This document shows positions 32,243 to 40,953 of a DNA stretch of 64,000 bases, piece after piece. A program made the position numbers and the translations under genes. The notes beneath the pieces are model-generated. The model was not told where the DNA came from and searched no databases. It was given only the letters and a program-made list of their open reading frames with translations. The DNA lies in contig JACJXP010000001.1 of NCBI GenBank assembly GCA_020636575.1, forward strand, positions 930,001 through 994,000. Direction: 5' to 3'. Source of the stretch: Chitinophagales bacterium. GTDB taxonomy: Bacteria; Bacteroidota; Bacteroidia; Chitinophagales; Chitinophagaceae. Position 1 is the first letter of the stretch; each line of letters opens with the position of its first letter.

Positions 32243-33220
32243 ATGAAAAAAGAAGAAGAAATAAGCAATAAAGCCCGCCGGGATTTTCTTAAAACTACAG
32301 CCATTGCAACGATTGCTGCAACTGCCTGCGGAAGCCTGGCTTGTTCATGTTCTTCAAAAAAAGCAAATGTTGGCGAAAAGGTTAAACTCCTTTCTCCCGA
32401 TGGTGAAATTGTTGAGATCGACTCTTCCTATTTGAACCACCAGGAACACATGGCTATTGTTTCGAAACTGGAGGCCAGGGAAGGCATAGCAGGTAAAAAA
32501 TTCGTAATGGTAGTTGACCTTTCCCGGTGTAAAAATGCCCGGAAATGCGTTGCTGCCTGTCAGAAATGGCACTATCGTACAGAAGACAAGGAATGGCTTA
32601 CGGTTAAACTGATGAAGGATAGTGAAGAGGGAGCACCTTACTGGTTCCCCAAACAATGTTTCCATTGCGATAACCCGCCATGTGTAAAAGTATGCCCGGT
32701 TGATGCAACATTTAAAAGACAAGACGGCTTGGTGCTGATCGATAATGAACGTTGCATTGGTTGTAAATTCTGTATGGCCGCCTGCCCTTACTCAACCAGG
32801 GTATTCAACTGGAGCGAACCGGAATTACCATTTGATATCAAACACCAGCAATACTCACCCGAAACAGGTATTCCAGGAAAAGTGGGTACGGTTGAAAAAT
32901 GTGATTTCTGCCCGGATAGATCGAGGGAAGGGCTTTTGCCTCCTTGTGTAGAAGCTTGCCCCAATGGTGTTTTTTATTTTGGCGATGAGAATGAAGACAC
33001 CGTTTCTAACGGAGATGAAACCGTAAGCTTTTCACAACTGATAAAAGACAGGGCAGCTTATAGATTCCAGGAAGAACTGGGAACCAAACCAAGGGTGTAT
33101 TACCTGCCTCCAAAAGACAGGCAGTTCCCCGTAGAAAGAGGATATGAAAACTTACCCGACAATTTAAAAGAGAGATTTAAAGATGTTATGGAAGAAAGTA
33201 ATCTGCTCGAAAAAAAATGA
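32243..33220 (+). CDS. Tat-exported four-cluster 4Fe-4S ferredoxin subunit (HybA/NrfC/DmsB-like)
   Basis: 325 residues. A twin-arginine signal (ARRDFLKTTAIATIAATACG) includes lipobox-like cysteines around SLACSCSS. A short domain follows, then four cysteine motifs: CKNARKCVAAC, CFHCDNPPCVKVCP, CIGCKFCMAACP and CDFCPDR...CVEACP. It is the electron-transfer subunit of complex iron-sulfur molybdoenzyme-like systems, working with the NrfD quinol subunit encoded 39 bp downstream. No catalytic molybdopterin subunit is nearby. Confidence 0.92.
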   Translation: MKKEEEISNKARRDFLKTTAIATIAATACGSLACSCSSKKANVGEKVKLLSPDGEIVEIDSSYLNHQEHMAIVSKLEAREGIAGKKFVMVVDLSRCKNARKCVAACQKWHYRTEDKEWLTVKLMKDSEEGAPYWFPKQCFHCDNPPCVKVCPVDATFKRQDGLVLIDNERCIGCKFCMAACPYSTRVFNWSEPELPFDIKHQQYSPETGIPGKVGTVEKCDFCPDRSREGLLPPCVEACPNGVFYFGDENEDTVSNGDETVSFSQLIKDRAAYRFQEELGTKPRVYYLPPKDRQFPVERGYENLPDNLKERFKDVMEESNLLEKK

Positions 33221-33259
33221 AAGCGAAGGGTATTTGATTAACAAAGAATATCAATCAAA

Positions 33260-34609
33260 ATGGAACTCAATAAATATCAACAGGAATTATTTGACCACCA
33301 GCGTCCGGTAATTGAAAAGTATGACAGGAGGGCCTGGGGCTGGTCAATATTTTATTTACTCTGGATCGGCCTTGGCGGCTATGCATTGTATCTACAGGTG
33401 ATCAAAGGGCACAAGATCACCGGTATGCGGGATAATGTTGTGTGGGGATTATACATTGCGAATTTTATATTTTTCATTGGGATCAGTTACGCAGGTGCGG
33501 TCATTTCGGGCATTCTTCACATTCTGAAAGTAGAGTGGAGAAAACCCATTATTCGCATAGCTGAAATGATCACAGTGATCTCCACTATCATTGGCCCAAT
33601 TTTTATTCTTCTTTGTATTGGAAGGCTGGACCGGTTACACCATTTGTTTCTTTATCCAAGGCTTCAATCGCCGATCACATGGGATGTATTGGCGATACTC
33701 ACCTATTTTGCCGGTAGTGTTATCTTTTTATACCTGGCCCTGATCAAAGACTTTGCTATATACAGGGATGCGAATTTGAAAGTTCCTAAATGGAAGCAAA
33801 AAATGTATAAAATACTGGCCATTGGATATAAAGGAACTCCCAGTCAAAAAAGGCATATCTCTATTTCCATGAACTTAATGGCAATTATGATTGTGCCGCT
33901 TGCTATTATAGTTCACTCCGTGTTATCATGGATTTTCGGGATGACATTACGACCCGGCTGGCATAGTACAATATTTGGACCCTACTTTGTTTTAGCGGCC
34001 ATTTATTCAGGAACCGGGGTATTAATTATGGCTATGTGGGTTTATAGAAAAATGTATAAACTCAATAGCTATCTCCAGGATAAACATTTTATATACCTGG
34101 GATATATCATGATGATCCTCGGTGCCGCTTATGGTTATTTTACGTTTTCTGAGTATTTAACAGGTTGGTATGGATCTGAAAAATGGGATAGCGAAGTAAT
34201 TGGTAAACTGTTCAACCCTGCAGAATATGGATGGTGGTTCTTATTTGCCAATGTTGCGGGTATTATTTTGCCAATTCTTATCGTCGCCATTCCGAAGACC
34301 AGGACACCAAATTTGATCGCTATTGCCTCTTTCTTTATGGTTTTGGCACTGTGGGTTAAAAGGTACCTGATCATTGTTCCAACCCTTGAATCACCGCTGC
34401 TTCCCATGCAGGATACCAGACCAGAATTTGTGAAATATTCTGCCACCTGGGTTGAGTGGGCTTTAACATTTGCAGGAATTGCTACGTTTTTCCTCTTCTT
34501 TACAATCATGTCAAAATTTGTAACCATAATACCGATCTCTGAATTTGCTGACAAGGAAAAGAAGAGTGAACCGGTTCCTGAAATTCAAAAAGAAATTGCA
34601 ACGGAATAA
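33260..34609 (+). CDS. nrfD: NrfD/PsrC-like membrane quinol oxidoreductase subunit
   Basis: 449 residues with about ten membrane helices. The first is WSIFYLLWIGLGGYALYLQV and the last is ALTFAGIATFFLFFTIMSKF. The NrfD pattern VVWGLYIANFIFFIGISYAG is near residue 60. The protein exchanges electrons between menaquinone in the membrane and the periplasmic Fe-S subunit. The charged C-terminal tail (EKKSEPVPEIQKE) is cytoplasmic or periplasmic. It is followed after 10 bp by an exported anchored protein and then a cytochrome c, implying a quinol-to-cytochrome pathway or the reverse. Confidence 0.9.
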   Translation: MELNKYQQELFDHQRPVIEKYDRRAWGWSIFYLLWIGLGGYALYLQVIKGHKITGMRDNVVWGLYIANFIFFIGISYAGAVISGILHILKVEWRKPIIRIAEMITVISTIIGPIFILLCIGRLDRLHHLFLYPRLQSPITWDVLAILTYFAGSVIFLYLALIKDFAIYRDANLKVPKWKQKMYKILAIGYKGTPSQKRHISISMNLMAIMIVPLAIIVHSVLSWIFGMTLRPGWHSTIFGPYFVLAAIYSGTGVLIMAMWVYRKMYKLNSYLQDKHFIYLGYIMMILGAAYGYFTFSEYLTGWYGSEKWDSEVIGKLFNPAEYGWWFLFANVAGIILPILIVAIPKTRTPNLIAIASFFMVLALWVKRYLIIVPTLESPLLPMQDTRPEFVKYSATWVEWALTFAGIATFFLFFTIMSKFVTIIPISEFADKEKKSEPVPEIQKEIATE

Positions 34610-34619
34610 AAGAATAAAT

Positions 34620-35534
34620 ATGAGACAGGCTTCATTCCAATTTAACCGCTTATTCAACAGAACAATTATAAAATTGTTTGTGTTGCTATTGTTAATGGTT
34701 CCCTTTGCGTTGATTGCGCAAGAAGATAGTACCGCCAGCACCGAAGAAGAATCGCTGATATCACCTTCTCTTCAATTCCAGTGTGTACAAAAAAGCGATA
34801 ATAGTATTGATCTGAAAACTTCAATGCTGGCCAGGATCAATGGGTGGCCGATGAAATTACAGTTACTGAAAATTTCATTTTTCCAGGTAACTGGTGATGA
34901 AGAAAAGGATCTGGGGTTTTTAATAACCGATAAGATGGGCAAAGGAGTGTTCAACGTTAAACCTGAAGCGATCACTCCGGACAAAGACGGGGCAGTGAAT
35001 TTTAAAGCTGTCTTTGCCGGAAATAATGCACTGGAGTCTGTTGAAGAGGAATTGACGATCAAGCGGGCAAAAATTGAAATATCCCCGGTAAAAGAAGATT
35101 CCTTATTAACGGTACAGGTAAAAATTAGTGATGCCACAAGCGAACAACCAGTGTCCGAAGCAACCGTAGGAATATTTGTAAAAAGATTGTTCAGGCCGCT
35201 GAAAATCGGCGAAGGGACTACTGACGAAAACGGCGAGGCTTCTATCGAAATTCCCAATAACCTGCCGGGTAATGCAAAAGGAGAAATTACCTTATTGGCC
35301 AGGCTGGATGAAGATGAAACCTATGGTTATCTTGAAGCAAGTGCCGTTGAGCCCTGGGGAGTTTCTGTTTCAGATGCCTTACAAAAACAACCAAGGGCTT
35401 TGTGGAGCAAAAACCCTCCCCTTTGGATGTTAATAACATTTATTATCTTAATGACCGCTGTTTGGGGCCACTATATCGTAATAATATATGAACTTTTCAG
35501 GCTTAGAAAGGAGCAACCCAAGACTGAAGGTTAA
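34620..35534 (+). CDS. Exported Ig-like protein with C-terminal membrane anchor
   Basis: 304 residues from ATG 34620. A signal peptide (LFVLLLLMVPFALIAQ) is followed by beta-rich periplasmic domains with Ig-like/carboxypeptidase-regulatory patterns (VSEATVGIFVKR...IGEGTTDENGEASIEIPNNL). A single C-terminal helix (WMLITFIILMTAVWGHYIVI) then ends in a short basic tail. I do not recognise the family. Its place between NrfD and cytochrome c suggests a structural subunit of the same complex. Confidence 0.72.
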   Translation: MRQASFQFNRLFNRTIIKLFVLLLLMVPFALIAQEDSTASTEEESLISPSLQFQCVQKSDNSIDLKTSMLARINGWPMKLQLLKISFFQVTGDEEKDLGFLITDKMGKGVFNVKPEAITPDKDGAVNFKAVFAGNNALESVEEELTIKRAKIEISPVKEDSLLTVQVKISDATSEQPVSEATVGIFVKRLFRPLKIGEGTTDENGEASIEIPNNLPGNAKGEITLLARLDEDETYGYLEASAVEPWGVSVSDALQKQPRALWSKNPPLWMLITFIILMTAVWGHYIVIIYELFRLRKEQPKTEG

Positions 35535-35575
35535 CGTCAATTAATATGTATTTACTTCATTTAAAAATAGAAATC

Positions 35576-35980
35576 ATGAAAAAATATCTTCCCATTTTGC
35601 CCATCTTTTTAGCAGTTATCGGATTATTAGCTTTTACAACCAATAACAACTGGCAGGACCATTGGCCGGTGCCGGATAAGTATAAAAAAATGGACAATCC
35701 TTTAAAAGGAGATAAGTCTTCTGTCGCTACCGGTAAAAGTCTTTATTCAACACATTGCAAATCATGCCATGGAACAAAAGGAAAAGGAGATGGGTCCAAA
35801 GCGGCACAACTGGATACAGAATGTGGCGATTTTTCAAAAGCATCTTTCCAGGGTCAAACTGATGGAGCTCTTTTTTATAAAACCTTAGAAGGGCGTAAAG
35901 ACATGCCTTCATTTAAGAAAAAAATACCTGATACTGATGACATTTGGGCATTGGTAAATTATATGCGTACACTTAAGTAA
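35576..35980 (+). CDS. Periplasmic c-type cytochrome
   Basis: 134 residues from ATG 35576. An N-terminal hydrophobic signal or anchor (ILPIFLAVIGLLAFTT) is followed by one class I haem motif CKSCH (THCKSCHGTKGKGDG), with the distal Met in GRKDMPSFKKKI. It closes with DIWALVNYMRTL, the standard cytochrome c ending. It is the terminal electron carrier of the operon. A strong terminator follows. Confidence 0.92.
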   Translation: MKKYLPILPIFLAVIGLLAFTTNNNWQDHWPVPDKYKKMDNPLKGDKSSVATGKSLYSTHCKSCHGTKGKGDGSKAAQLDTECGDFSKASFQGQTDGALFYKTLEGRKDMPSFKKKIPDTDDIWALVNYMRTLK

Positions 35981-36001
35981 CCGAACAAAAAATAAGAAAA
36001 A

Positions 36002-36030
36002 GGGGATTGCGATATGCAGTCCCCTTTTTT
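36002..36030 (+). terminator. Intrinsic terminator of the NrfD electron-transfer operon
   Basis: A 9-bp stem GGGGATTGC / GCAGTCCCC (one T.G pair) and six T. Confidence 0.85.
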
Positions 36031-36123
36031 ATGAAATTAATCATATCTTTTTCTGATAAACAACAAGTATATTTAAAAATGATTTGTTCATCTTTGAAAT
36101 AAGAATTAACCTTCTCATTATTC

Positions 36124-36131
36124 TACTTTTG
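36124..36131 (+). promoter_or_regulatory. Putative -7 element of the PEPCK gene
   Basis: TACTTTTG matches TAnnTTTG exactly and lies 34 bp before the ATG. The nearest TTTG (36093-36096) is 27 bp upstream, too far for the usual -33 spacing, so the promoter may need an activator. Confidence 0.4.
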
Positions 36132-36165
36132 CTTGCCTTTTAATTTTACCAAAAAACGATATACC

Positions 36166-38028
36166 ATGATTTTTAAACAGTCTAATTTTTTTACTATTGA
36201 GACCGCCCCTGCCAGAGCAGAGCTGGAAACCTGGGTGAAACAGATGGCCAGTTTTTGTGAGGCTGACCAAATATACTGGTGCGACGGGTCAAAGGAAGAG
36301 TATGATAATCTTTGCCAATTATTGGTAAAAAAGGGAACATTTATTCAGTTAAATCCTGAGAAAAGGCCTAACAGCTTTGCCTGTTTTAGCGATCCAAGTG
36401 ATGTGGCAAGGGTAGAAGACAAGACATTTATATGCAGCATTCGAAAAGAAGATGCAGGGCCAACCAACAACTGGATGGATCCCGAGGAAATGAAAAAGAT
36501 CTTGCAGGGTTTATTGCAGGGGTCTATGAAAGGCAGAACACTTTATGTGATTCCTTATTGTATGGGCCCCCTGGGATCACCCTATTCCCGGTATGGGGTA
36601 CAGATAACCGATTCTGAATATGTGGTGGTGAATATGCGCATAATGACCCGTATGGGATCTGAAGTGTTGCCTTATATTGAAAAGAAGAACTATGTAAAAT
36701 GTGTACACAGTGTAGGCGCCCCACTACAGGGTAATCAAAAAGATAGCCTGTGGCCGTGTAATCCCGATGTTAAATACATTTCTCATTTCCCGGAAGAGAA
36801 GCTCATCATTTCCTATGGTAGCGGATATGGCGGGAATGCGTTGATGGGTAAAAAGTGTTTTGCATTAAGAATTGCCTCTTCTATGGGGAGAGAAGAGGGC
36901 TGGCTTGCAGAACATATGCTTATCATGGGAGTTGAGTCTCCGGATAAAGAAAAAACATATGTGGCAGCAGCATTTCCAAGTGCATGCGGAAAAACAAACT
37001 TCGCCATGCTGATACCTCCAAAAGAGTTTGAAGGCTGGAAAGTAACTACAGTGGGCGATGATATTGCCTGGATACACAAAGGAAATGATGGCGGACTTTA
37101 TGCCATCAACCCGGAAGCGGGATATTTTGGTGTAGCCCCGGGTACCAACTACAATACTAACCCTAATGCTATGGAAAGCATTAAGGAGAATACCATCTTT
37201 ACAAATGTGGCTATTACGCCAGACAAAGATGTTTGGTGGGAAGGGTTAACACCAGAACCGCCCGAAGGGCTTACCGATTGGCATGGAAAGCCATGGGATC
37301 CCAATAGTGGTAAGCCGGCAGCACATCCTAACTCAAGGTTTACAGCACCGGCATATCAAAACCCTGCCATTGATGAAAACTGGGATAAAGCCGAAGGGGT
37401 TCCTGTGGCTGGTTTCATTTTTGGAGGAAGAAGAAGCTCAGGTGTTCCATTAGTATATCAATCGTTCAACTGGAACTTTGGTGTTTACCTGGCCACCACT
37501 ATGGGAAGTGAGATGACAGCAGCCGCATTTGGAGATATTGGAAAAGTGCGCCGGGATCCATTTGCCATGCTACCGTTTATGGGCTATCATATAGGAAACT
37601 ATGTGAACCACTGGCTACAATTTGGCCGGGATCTACCCAATGCTCCAAGGATATTTGGGGTGAACTGGTTTGCAAAAGATGAGAACGGCAAATTCCTATG
37701 GCCGGGATTTGGACAAAACATCCGTGTATTAAAGTGGATCGTTGAAAGGATAAGGGGAAAAGCTCCATCCGTAGAAAGTCCTATTGGCTGGATGCCAAGA
37801 TATGAAGATATAGAGTGGACAGGGATGGAAGATTTCACTAAAGAAGATTTTGCAAAGGTGATGACGGTTGACAGAGAATTAGGAAAAAAAGAACTACTTT
37901 CTCATGAAGAACTTTTCGAAAAGATATATGACAAACTGCCCAAAGAGTTTTTATTTATGAGGGAATTGTTGCTTTCCGCATTATGGCGTTCGCCAGAACA
38001 TTGGGGACAACAACCCGAAAGAGGTTAG
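36166..38028 (+). CDS. pckG: Phosphoenolpyruvate carboxykinase (GTP)
   Basis: 620 residues from ATG 36166 (MIFKQSNFFTIETAPARAEL). It converts oxaloacetate and GTP to phosphoenolpyruvate, CO2 and GDP, the entry to gluconeogenesis. GTP-type marks are present: the kinase-1a loop FPSACGKTNFAM with its reactive Cys, substrate segments MGPLGSPYSRYGVQITDSEY, kinase-2 VGDDIAWI, and FIFGGRRSSGVPLVYQ. Length is typical for the GTP family and distinct from the ~540-residue ATP family. A TTG at 36133 is less likely as start. Confidence 0.96.
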   Translation: MIFKQSNFFTIETAPARAELETWVKQMASFCEADQIYWCDGSKEEYDNLCQLLVKKGTFIQLNPEKRPNSFACFSDPSDVARVEDKTFICSIRKEDAGPTNNWMDPEEMKKILQGLLQGSMKGRTLYVIPYCMGPLGSPYSRYGVQITDSEYVVVNMRIMTRMGSEVLPYIEKKNYVKCVHSVGAPLQGNQKDSLWPCNPDVKYISHFPEEKLIISYGSGYGGNALMGKKCFALRIASSMGREEGWLAEHMLIMGVESPDKEKTYVAAAFPSACGKTNFAMLIPPKEFEGWKVTTVGDDIAWIHKGNDGGLYAINPEAGYFGVAPGTNYNTNPNAMESIKENTIFTNVAITPDKDVWWEGLTPEPPEGLTDWHGKPWDPNSGKPAAHPNSRFTAPAYQNPAIDENWDKAEGVPVAGFIFGGRRSSGVPLVYQSFNWNFGVYLATTMGSEMTAAAFGDIGKVRRDPFAMLPFMGYHIGNYVNHWLQFGRDLPNAPRIFGVNWFAKDENGKFLWPGFGQNIRVLKWIVERIRGKAPSVESPIGWMPRYEDIEWTGMEDFTKEDFAKVMTVDRELGKKELLSHEELFEKIYDKLPKEFLFMRELLLSALWRSPEHWGQQPERG

Positions 38029-38057
38029 CCTCTATGATTGTTTATGCCTGCTTAAAT

Positions 38058-38091
38058 AAAAGAACGGCAGAATAATATCTGCTGTTCTTTT
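38058..38091 (+). terminator. Intrinsic terminator of the PEPCK gene
   Basis: AAAAGAACGGCAGA / TCTGCTGTTCTTTT stem with one G.T pair and a 6-nt loop; it lies 30 bp after the stop codon. Confidence 0.82.
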
Positions 38092-38117
38092 AAACAACTC
38101 AAAATAGAATCTTTATT

Positions 38118-39788
38118 ATGGCCGAATGGCTGAAGGACCTTTTTCTGAATCCATCTATTGCACAATCTGTAATAATGGTGGGGCTTGTTATAGCAGCAGG
38201 GATCTGGCTGGGGCGATTAAAGGTTGCGGGTATCTCTTTGGGTATTACATGGGTATTATTTGCCGGAATAATTTTTTCCTATCTCGGTTTACAAATTGAT
38301 GAAAACACCAACCACTTTCTAAAAGAATTTGGACTTATTCTGTTTGTTTATTCAATCGGGTTGCAGGTGGGTCCCGGATTCTGGTCTTCACTCAGAAAGA
38401 ATGCAATAACAAACAACCTGCTGGCGCTGGGAGTTGTGTTGACCGGCGTTATTATTACAGTAATTTTTTTTCGCATAAGCGATAACAGTATTACGGTTAT
38501 GACAGGGGTTATGAGTGGTGCCGTAACCAATACTCCCGGTTTGGCAGCAGCACAGGCCGCTGCCAATGATATGCATGTAGTGGGGACAGATAAATCACTT
38601 ATTACTTTAGCCTATGCTGTTGCTTATCCTTTTGGTGTATTTGGAATTATTGGTTCATTATTACTTCTTAAAAAAATATTTGGAGTTAAAGTAGAAAAAG
38701 AACAGGCTCTACACCGGAAGTTGGCCATTCTCCGCTCAAACAAACCAGTATCAGTCAATCTTGTTTTAGAAAACCGCCAATTAATAGGACAGCCATTACG
38801 TAAGATTTTTGAATTGCTAAATGCACCCATAGTGGTATCAAGAATGCTACACAAGAATGAGATCATTACGCCTACACCAGACACGGTGCTGGCAGAAGAT
38901 GACGTATTACTGGTTGTTGCTTCTAAGCAGGAAATAGAGAAACTAAATTTGCTCGTCGGGCCGCCCAGTTCTGTTGATCTCAGGTCAAAAAGCGAAAGCA
39001 AACTGATCTCAAGATATATTGTAGTAACAAGATCAGCACTTACACATAAAAGGCTGGGTGACTATCCGGAGCTTCATCAACAGGATTTTACTTTTACGAG
39101 GCTAAACAGGGCAGGCGTTGAAATGGTGCCTCACGGAGATATTTTTTTACAATTGGGAGATACTATTAAAGCGGTAGGAACTGAAAGTGGTGTAAGCAAT
39201 GTGGCTAAAATTCTCGGTAACTCATTGAAAGAACTGGAAGCCCCGGATCTGGCGCCTATATTCATGGGAATTGTATTGGGAGTTATTGTGGGCAGTATCC
39301 CTTTTTACTTTCCCAGTATGCCGGTGGCTGTTAAAATAGGTATGGCGGGAGGGCCGTTGATAGTGGCATTGACGCTCAGCCGGTTTGGAAATATCGTCCA
39401 TCTGAACAGCTATACAACCCATAGTGCAAATATGATGATACGGGAATTAGGCATAAGCCTGTTTCTGGCCAGTGTAGGGCTAAGCAGTGGAAAGAATCTT
39501 GCTATTGCATTTGAGAATGGACAGGGCTGGACATGGATCGCTATGGGTATTGCTATAACAATGATCCCTTTATTGACGATCGGCTATATAGCAAAAAGAT
39601 ATTTCAGAAAAACATATTTTGAGGTTTGTGGTTTATTGGCAGGCGCATCTACAGATCCTCCGGCACTTGCTTTTGCCACCAAACTAACCGGCAGTGATAT
39701 ACCTTCTGTTACTTACGCCACGGTTTACCCGCTGACCATGATCCTGAGAATTGTTGCCGCTCAGCTATTGATCCTTTTACTTATTTGA
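38118..39788 (+). CDS. AspT/YidE-type transporter with RCK_C domains
   Basis: 556 residues. Two AspT/YidE/YbjL membrane modules (about residues 10-180 and 375-555) flank a cytosolic middle region. That region holds two TrkA_C/RCK_C ligand-binding domains (around VNLVLENRQLIGQPLRKIFE and KRLGDYPELHQQDFTFTRLN). Membrane signatures GAVTNTPGLAAAQAAA and AGASTDPPALAFAT are the duplicated family motifs. Characterised relatives exchange aspartate and alanine or dicarboxylates, and the substrate here is open. Its 3' end overlaps the convergent ArsC-like gene by 12 bp. Confidence 0.9.
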   Translation: MAEWLKDLFLNPSIAQSVIMVGLVIAAGIWLGRLKVAGISLGITWVLFAGIIFSYLGLQIDENTNHFLKEFGLILFVYSIGLQVGPGFWSSLRKNAITNNLLALGVVLTGVIITVIFFRISDNSITVMTGVMSGAVTNTPGLAAAQAAANDMHVVGTDKSLITLAYAVAYPFGVFGIIGSLLLLKKIFGVKVEKEQALHRKLAILRSNKPVSVNLVLENRQLIGQPLRKIFELLNAPIVVSRMLHKNEIITPTPDTVLAEDDVLLVVASKQEIEKLNLLVGPPSSVDLRSKSESKLISRYIVVTRSALTHKRLGDYPELHQQDFTFTRLNRAGVEMVPHGDIFLQLGDTIKAVGTESGVSNVAKILGNSLKELEAPDLAPIFMGIVLGVIVGSIPFYFPSMPVAVKIGMAGGPLIVALTLSRFGNIVHLNSYTTHSANMMIRELGISLFLASVGLSSGKNLAIAFENGQGWTWIAMGIAITMIPLLTIGYIAKRYFRKTYFEVCGLLAGASTDPPALAFATKLTGSDIPSVTYATVYPLTMILRIVAAQLLILLLI

Positions 39789-40142
39789 TCGTTTCAGCTC
39801 TTGTTTTAATGCTTCAATGGTTTTCTTTTCACTCCCTATAAAGATCTTATCGCCTATGATCGTAACCGGTCTTTTCAAAAAGGTATATTCATCCAGGATG
39901 TAACGGCGATAATCCTTTTCGATCAGTTTTTTATCCTTGAGCCCCCATTCTTTATATTTCATTGCTCTACGGCTAAAAAGTGCTTCATAGCTGCCCGCCA
40001 GCGCTTTCATTTCATCTAATTGAGCCGGGCTGATCTTTTCGGTTTTAATATCCTGCATTGCAAACCCTTTTGTATCAATTTTTGTTGATTCAATGATGCC
40101 CTGGGATGTGCTGCAGGTGCCGAGATAATACATCTTTTTCAT
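39777..40142 (-). CDS. ArsC/Spx-like thioredoxin-fold protein
   Basis: 121 residues from ATG 40142 or 40133 (MYYLGTCSTSQGIIE). It has the ArsC-family architecture with the N-terminal Cys in TCSTS, where the second position of CXXC is Ser. The helical part (ALFSRRAMKYKEWG) and the cis-Pro region (LKRPVTIIGDKIFIG) are conserved. Whether it reduces arsenate or acts as a redox regulator is unclear, since no ars genes are nearby. It is divergent from cmoA with 79 bp between start codons. Confidence 0.8.
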   Translation of the reverse strand: MKKMYYLGTCSTSQGIIESTKIDTKGFAMQDIKTEKISPAQLDEMKALAGSYEALFSRRAMKYKEWGLKDKKLIEKDYRRYILDEYTFLKRPVTIIGDKIFIGSEKKTIEALKQELKRSNK

Positions 40143-40221
40143 AGTCTTAATTAACAGGAAAACTGCCGGGAGGTTGACTTTTACAACGGTATTTAACCAG
40201 CAGGGCTTATATTTACTGTTT

Positions 40222-40950
40222 ATGCGCAAAGATGAAGTTTTTAAGGGGGAGATTGAAAAGCCTGCAGATTTCAGGTTTGGTAAAAACGTAGCTGGTGTGT
40301 TTGATGACATGGTAAGCCGTTCAGTTCCTTTCTATACTGAAATTCAACAGATGATGGCGATGCTGGCCGCGGATTATGCCCGTAAAGGAAGCGTTATCTA
40401 CGATCTTGGATGTTCCACCGGCAATTCATTATTGAGCATGAACTCATCTGTAGACAATGAGATCCCTTTTATCGGTATTGATGATTCGCTGGAAATGCTG
40501 GACGAATGTGCCGCTAAGTTGCAGGCAGCAAAGATTTCCCGGAAGTACGAACTGCATTGCGTAGACCTAAGCAAAAATTTGAAAATAGAGAATGCATCAG
40601 TAGTGGTAATGTGCCTGACGCTACAATTTGTTCGTCCTGTATACAGGGAACAACTTATCCAGAACATATATGAAGGGATCAATTCCGGCGGAGTTTTGAT
40701 TTTGGTTGAAAAGATCCTGGCAGAAGATAGCAGCTTCAACCGGTCTTTTATTGATTACTATTATAGCTTCAAACGCCATAATCATTATAGTGATCTGGAA
40801 ATTTCACAAAAAAGAGAAGCACTGGAAAATGTGCTTGTTCCTTATAAACTCAGTGAGAACATCTCATTACTAAGGGATAAAGGTTTCTCACATTGCGAAG
40901 TTTTTTTCAAGTGGTTTAATTTTGCCGGCTTAATAGCAACCAAACAGTAG
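40222..40950 (+). CDS. cmoA: Carboxy-S-adenosyl-L-methionine synthase
   Basis: 242 residues from ATG 40222, close to E. coli CmoA (247). Hallmarks are VFDDMVSRSVPFY, the SAM-binding YDLGCSTGNSL, GIDDSLEML, CLTLQFVRP and SDLEISQKREALENV, whose Arg sits where E. coli CmoA holds the carboxylate. CmoA makes Cx-SAM from SAM and prephenate for wobble-uridine (cmo5U34) modification of tRNA by CmoB. No cmoB is present in the window. The next gene, 3 bp downstream, is a membrane ICMT-like protein. Confidence 0.92.
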   Translation: MRKDEVFKGEIEKPADFRFGKNVAGVFDDMVSRSVPFYTEIQQMMAMLAADYARKGSVIYDLGCSTGNSLLSMNSSVDNEIPFIGIDDSLEMLDECAAKLQAAKISRKYELHCVDLSKNLKIENASVVVMCLTLQFVRPVYREQLIQNIYEGINSGGVLILVEKILAEDSSFNRSFIDYYYSFKRHNHYSDLEISQKREALENVLVPYKLSENISLLRDKGFSHCEVFFKWFNFAGLIATKQ

Positions 40951-40953
40951 CTA

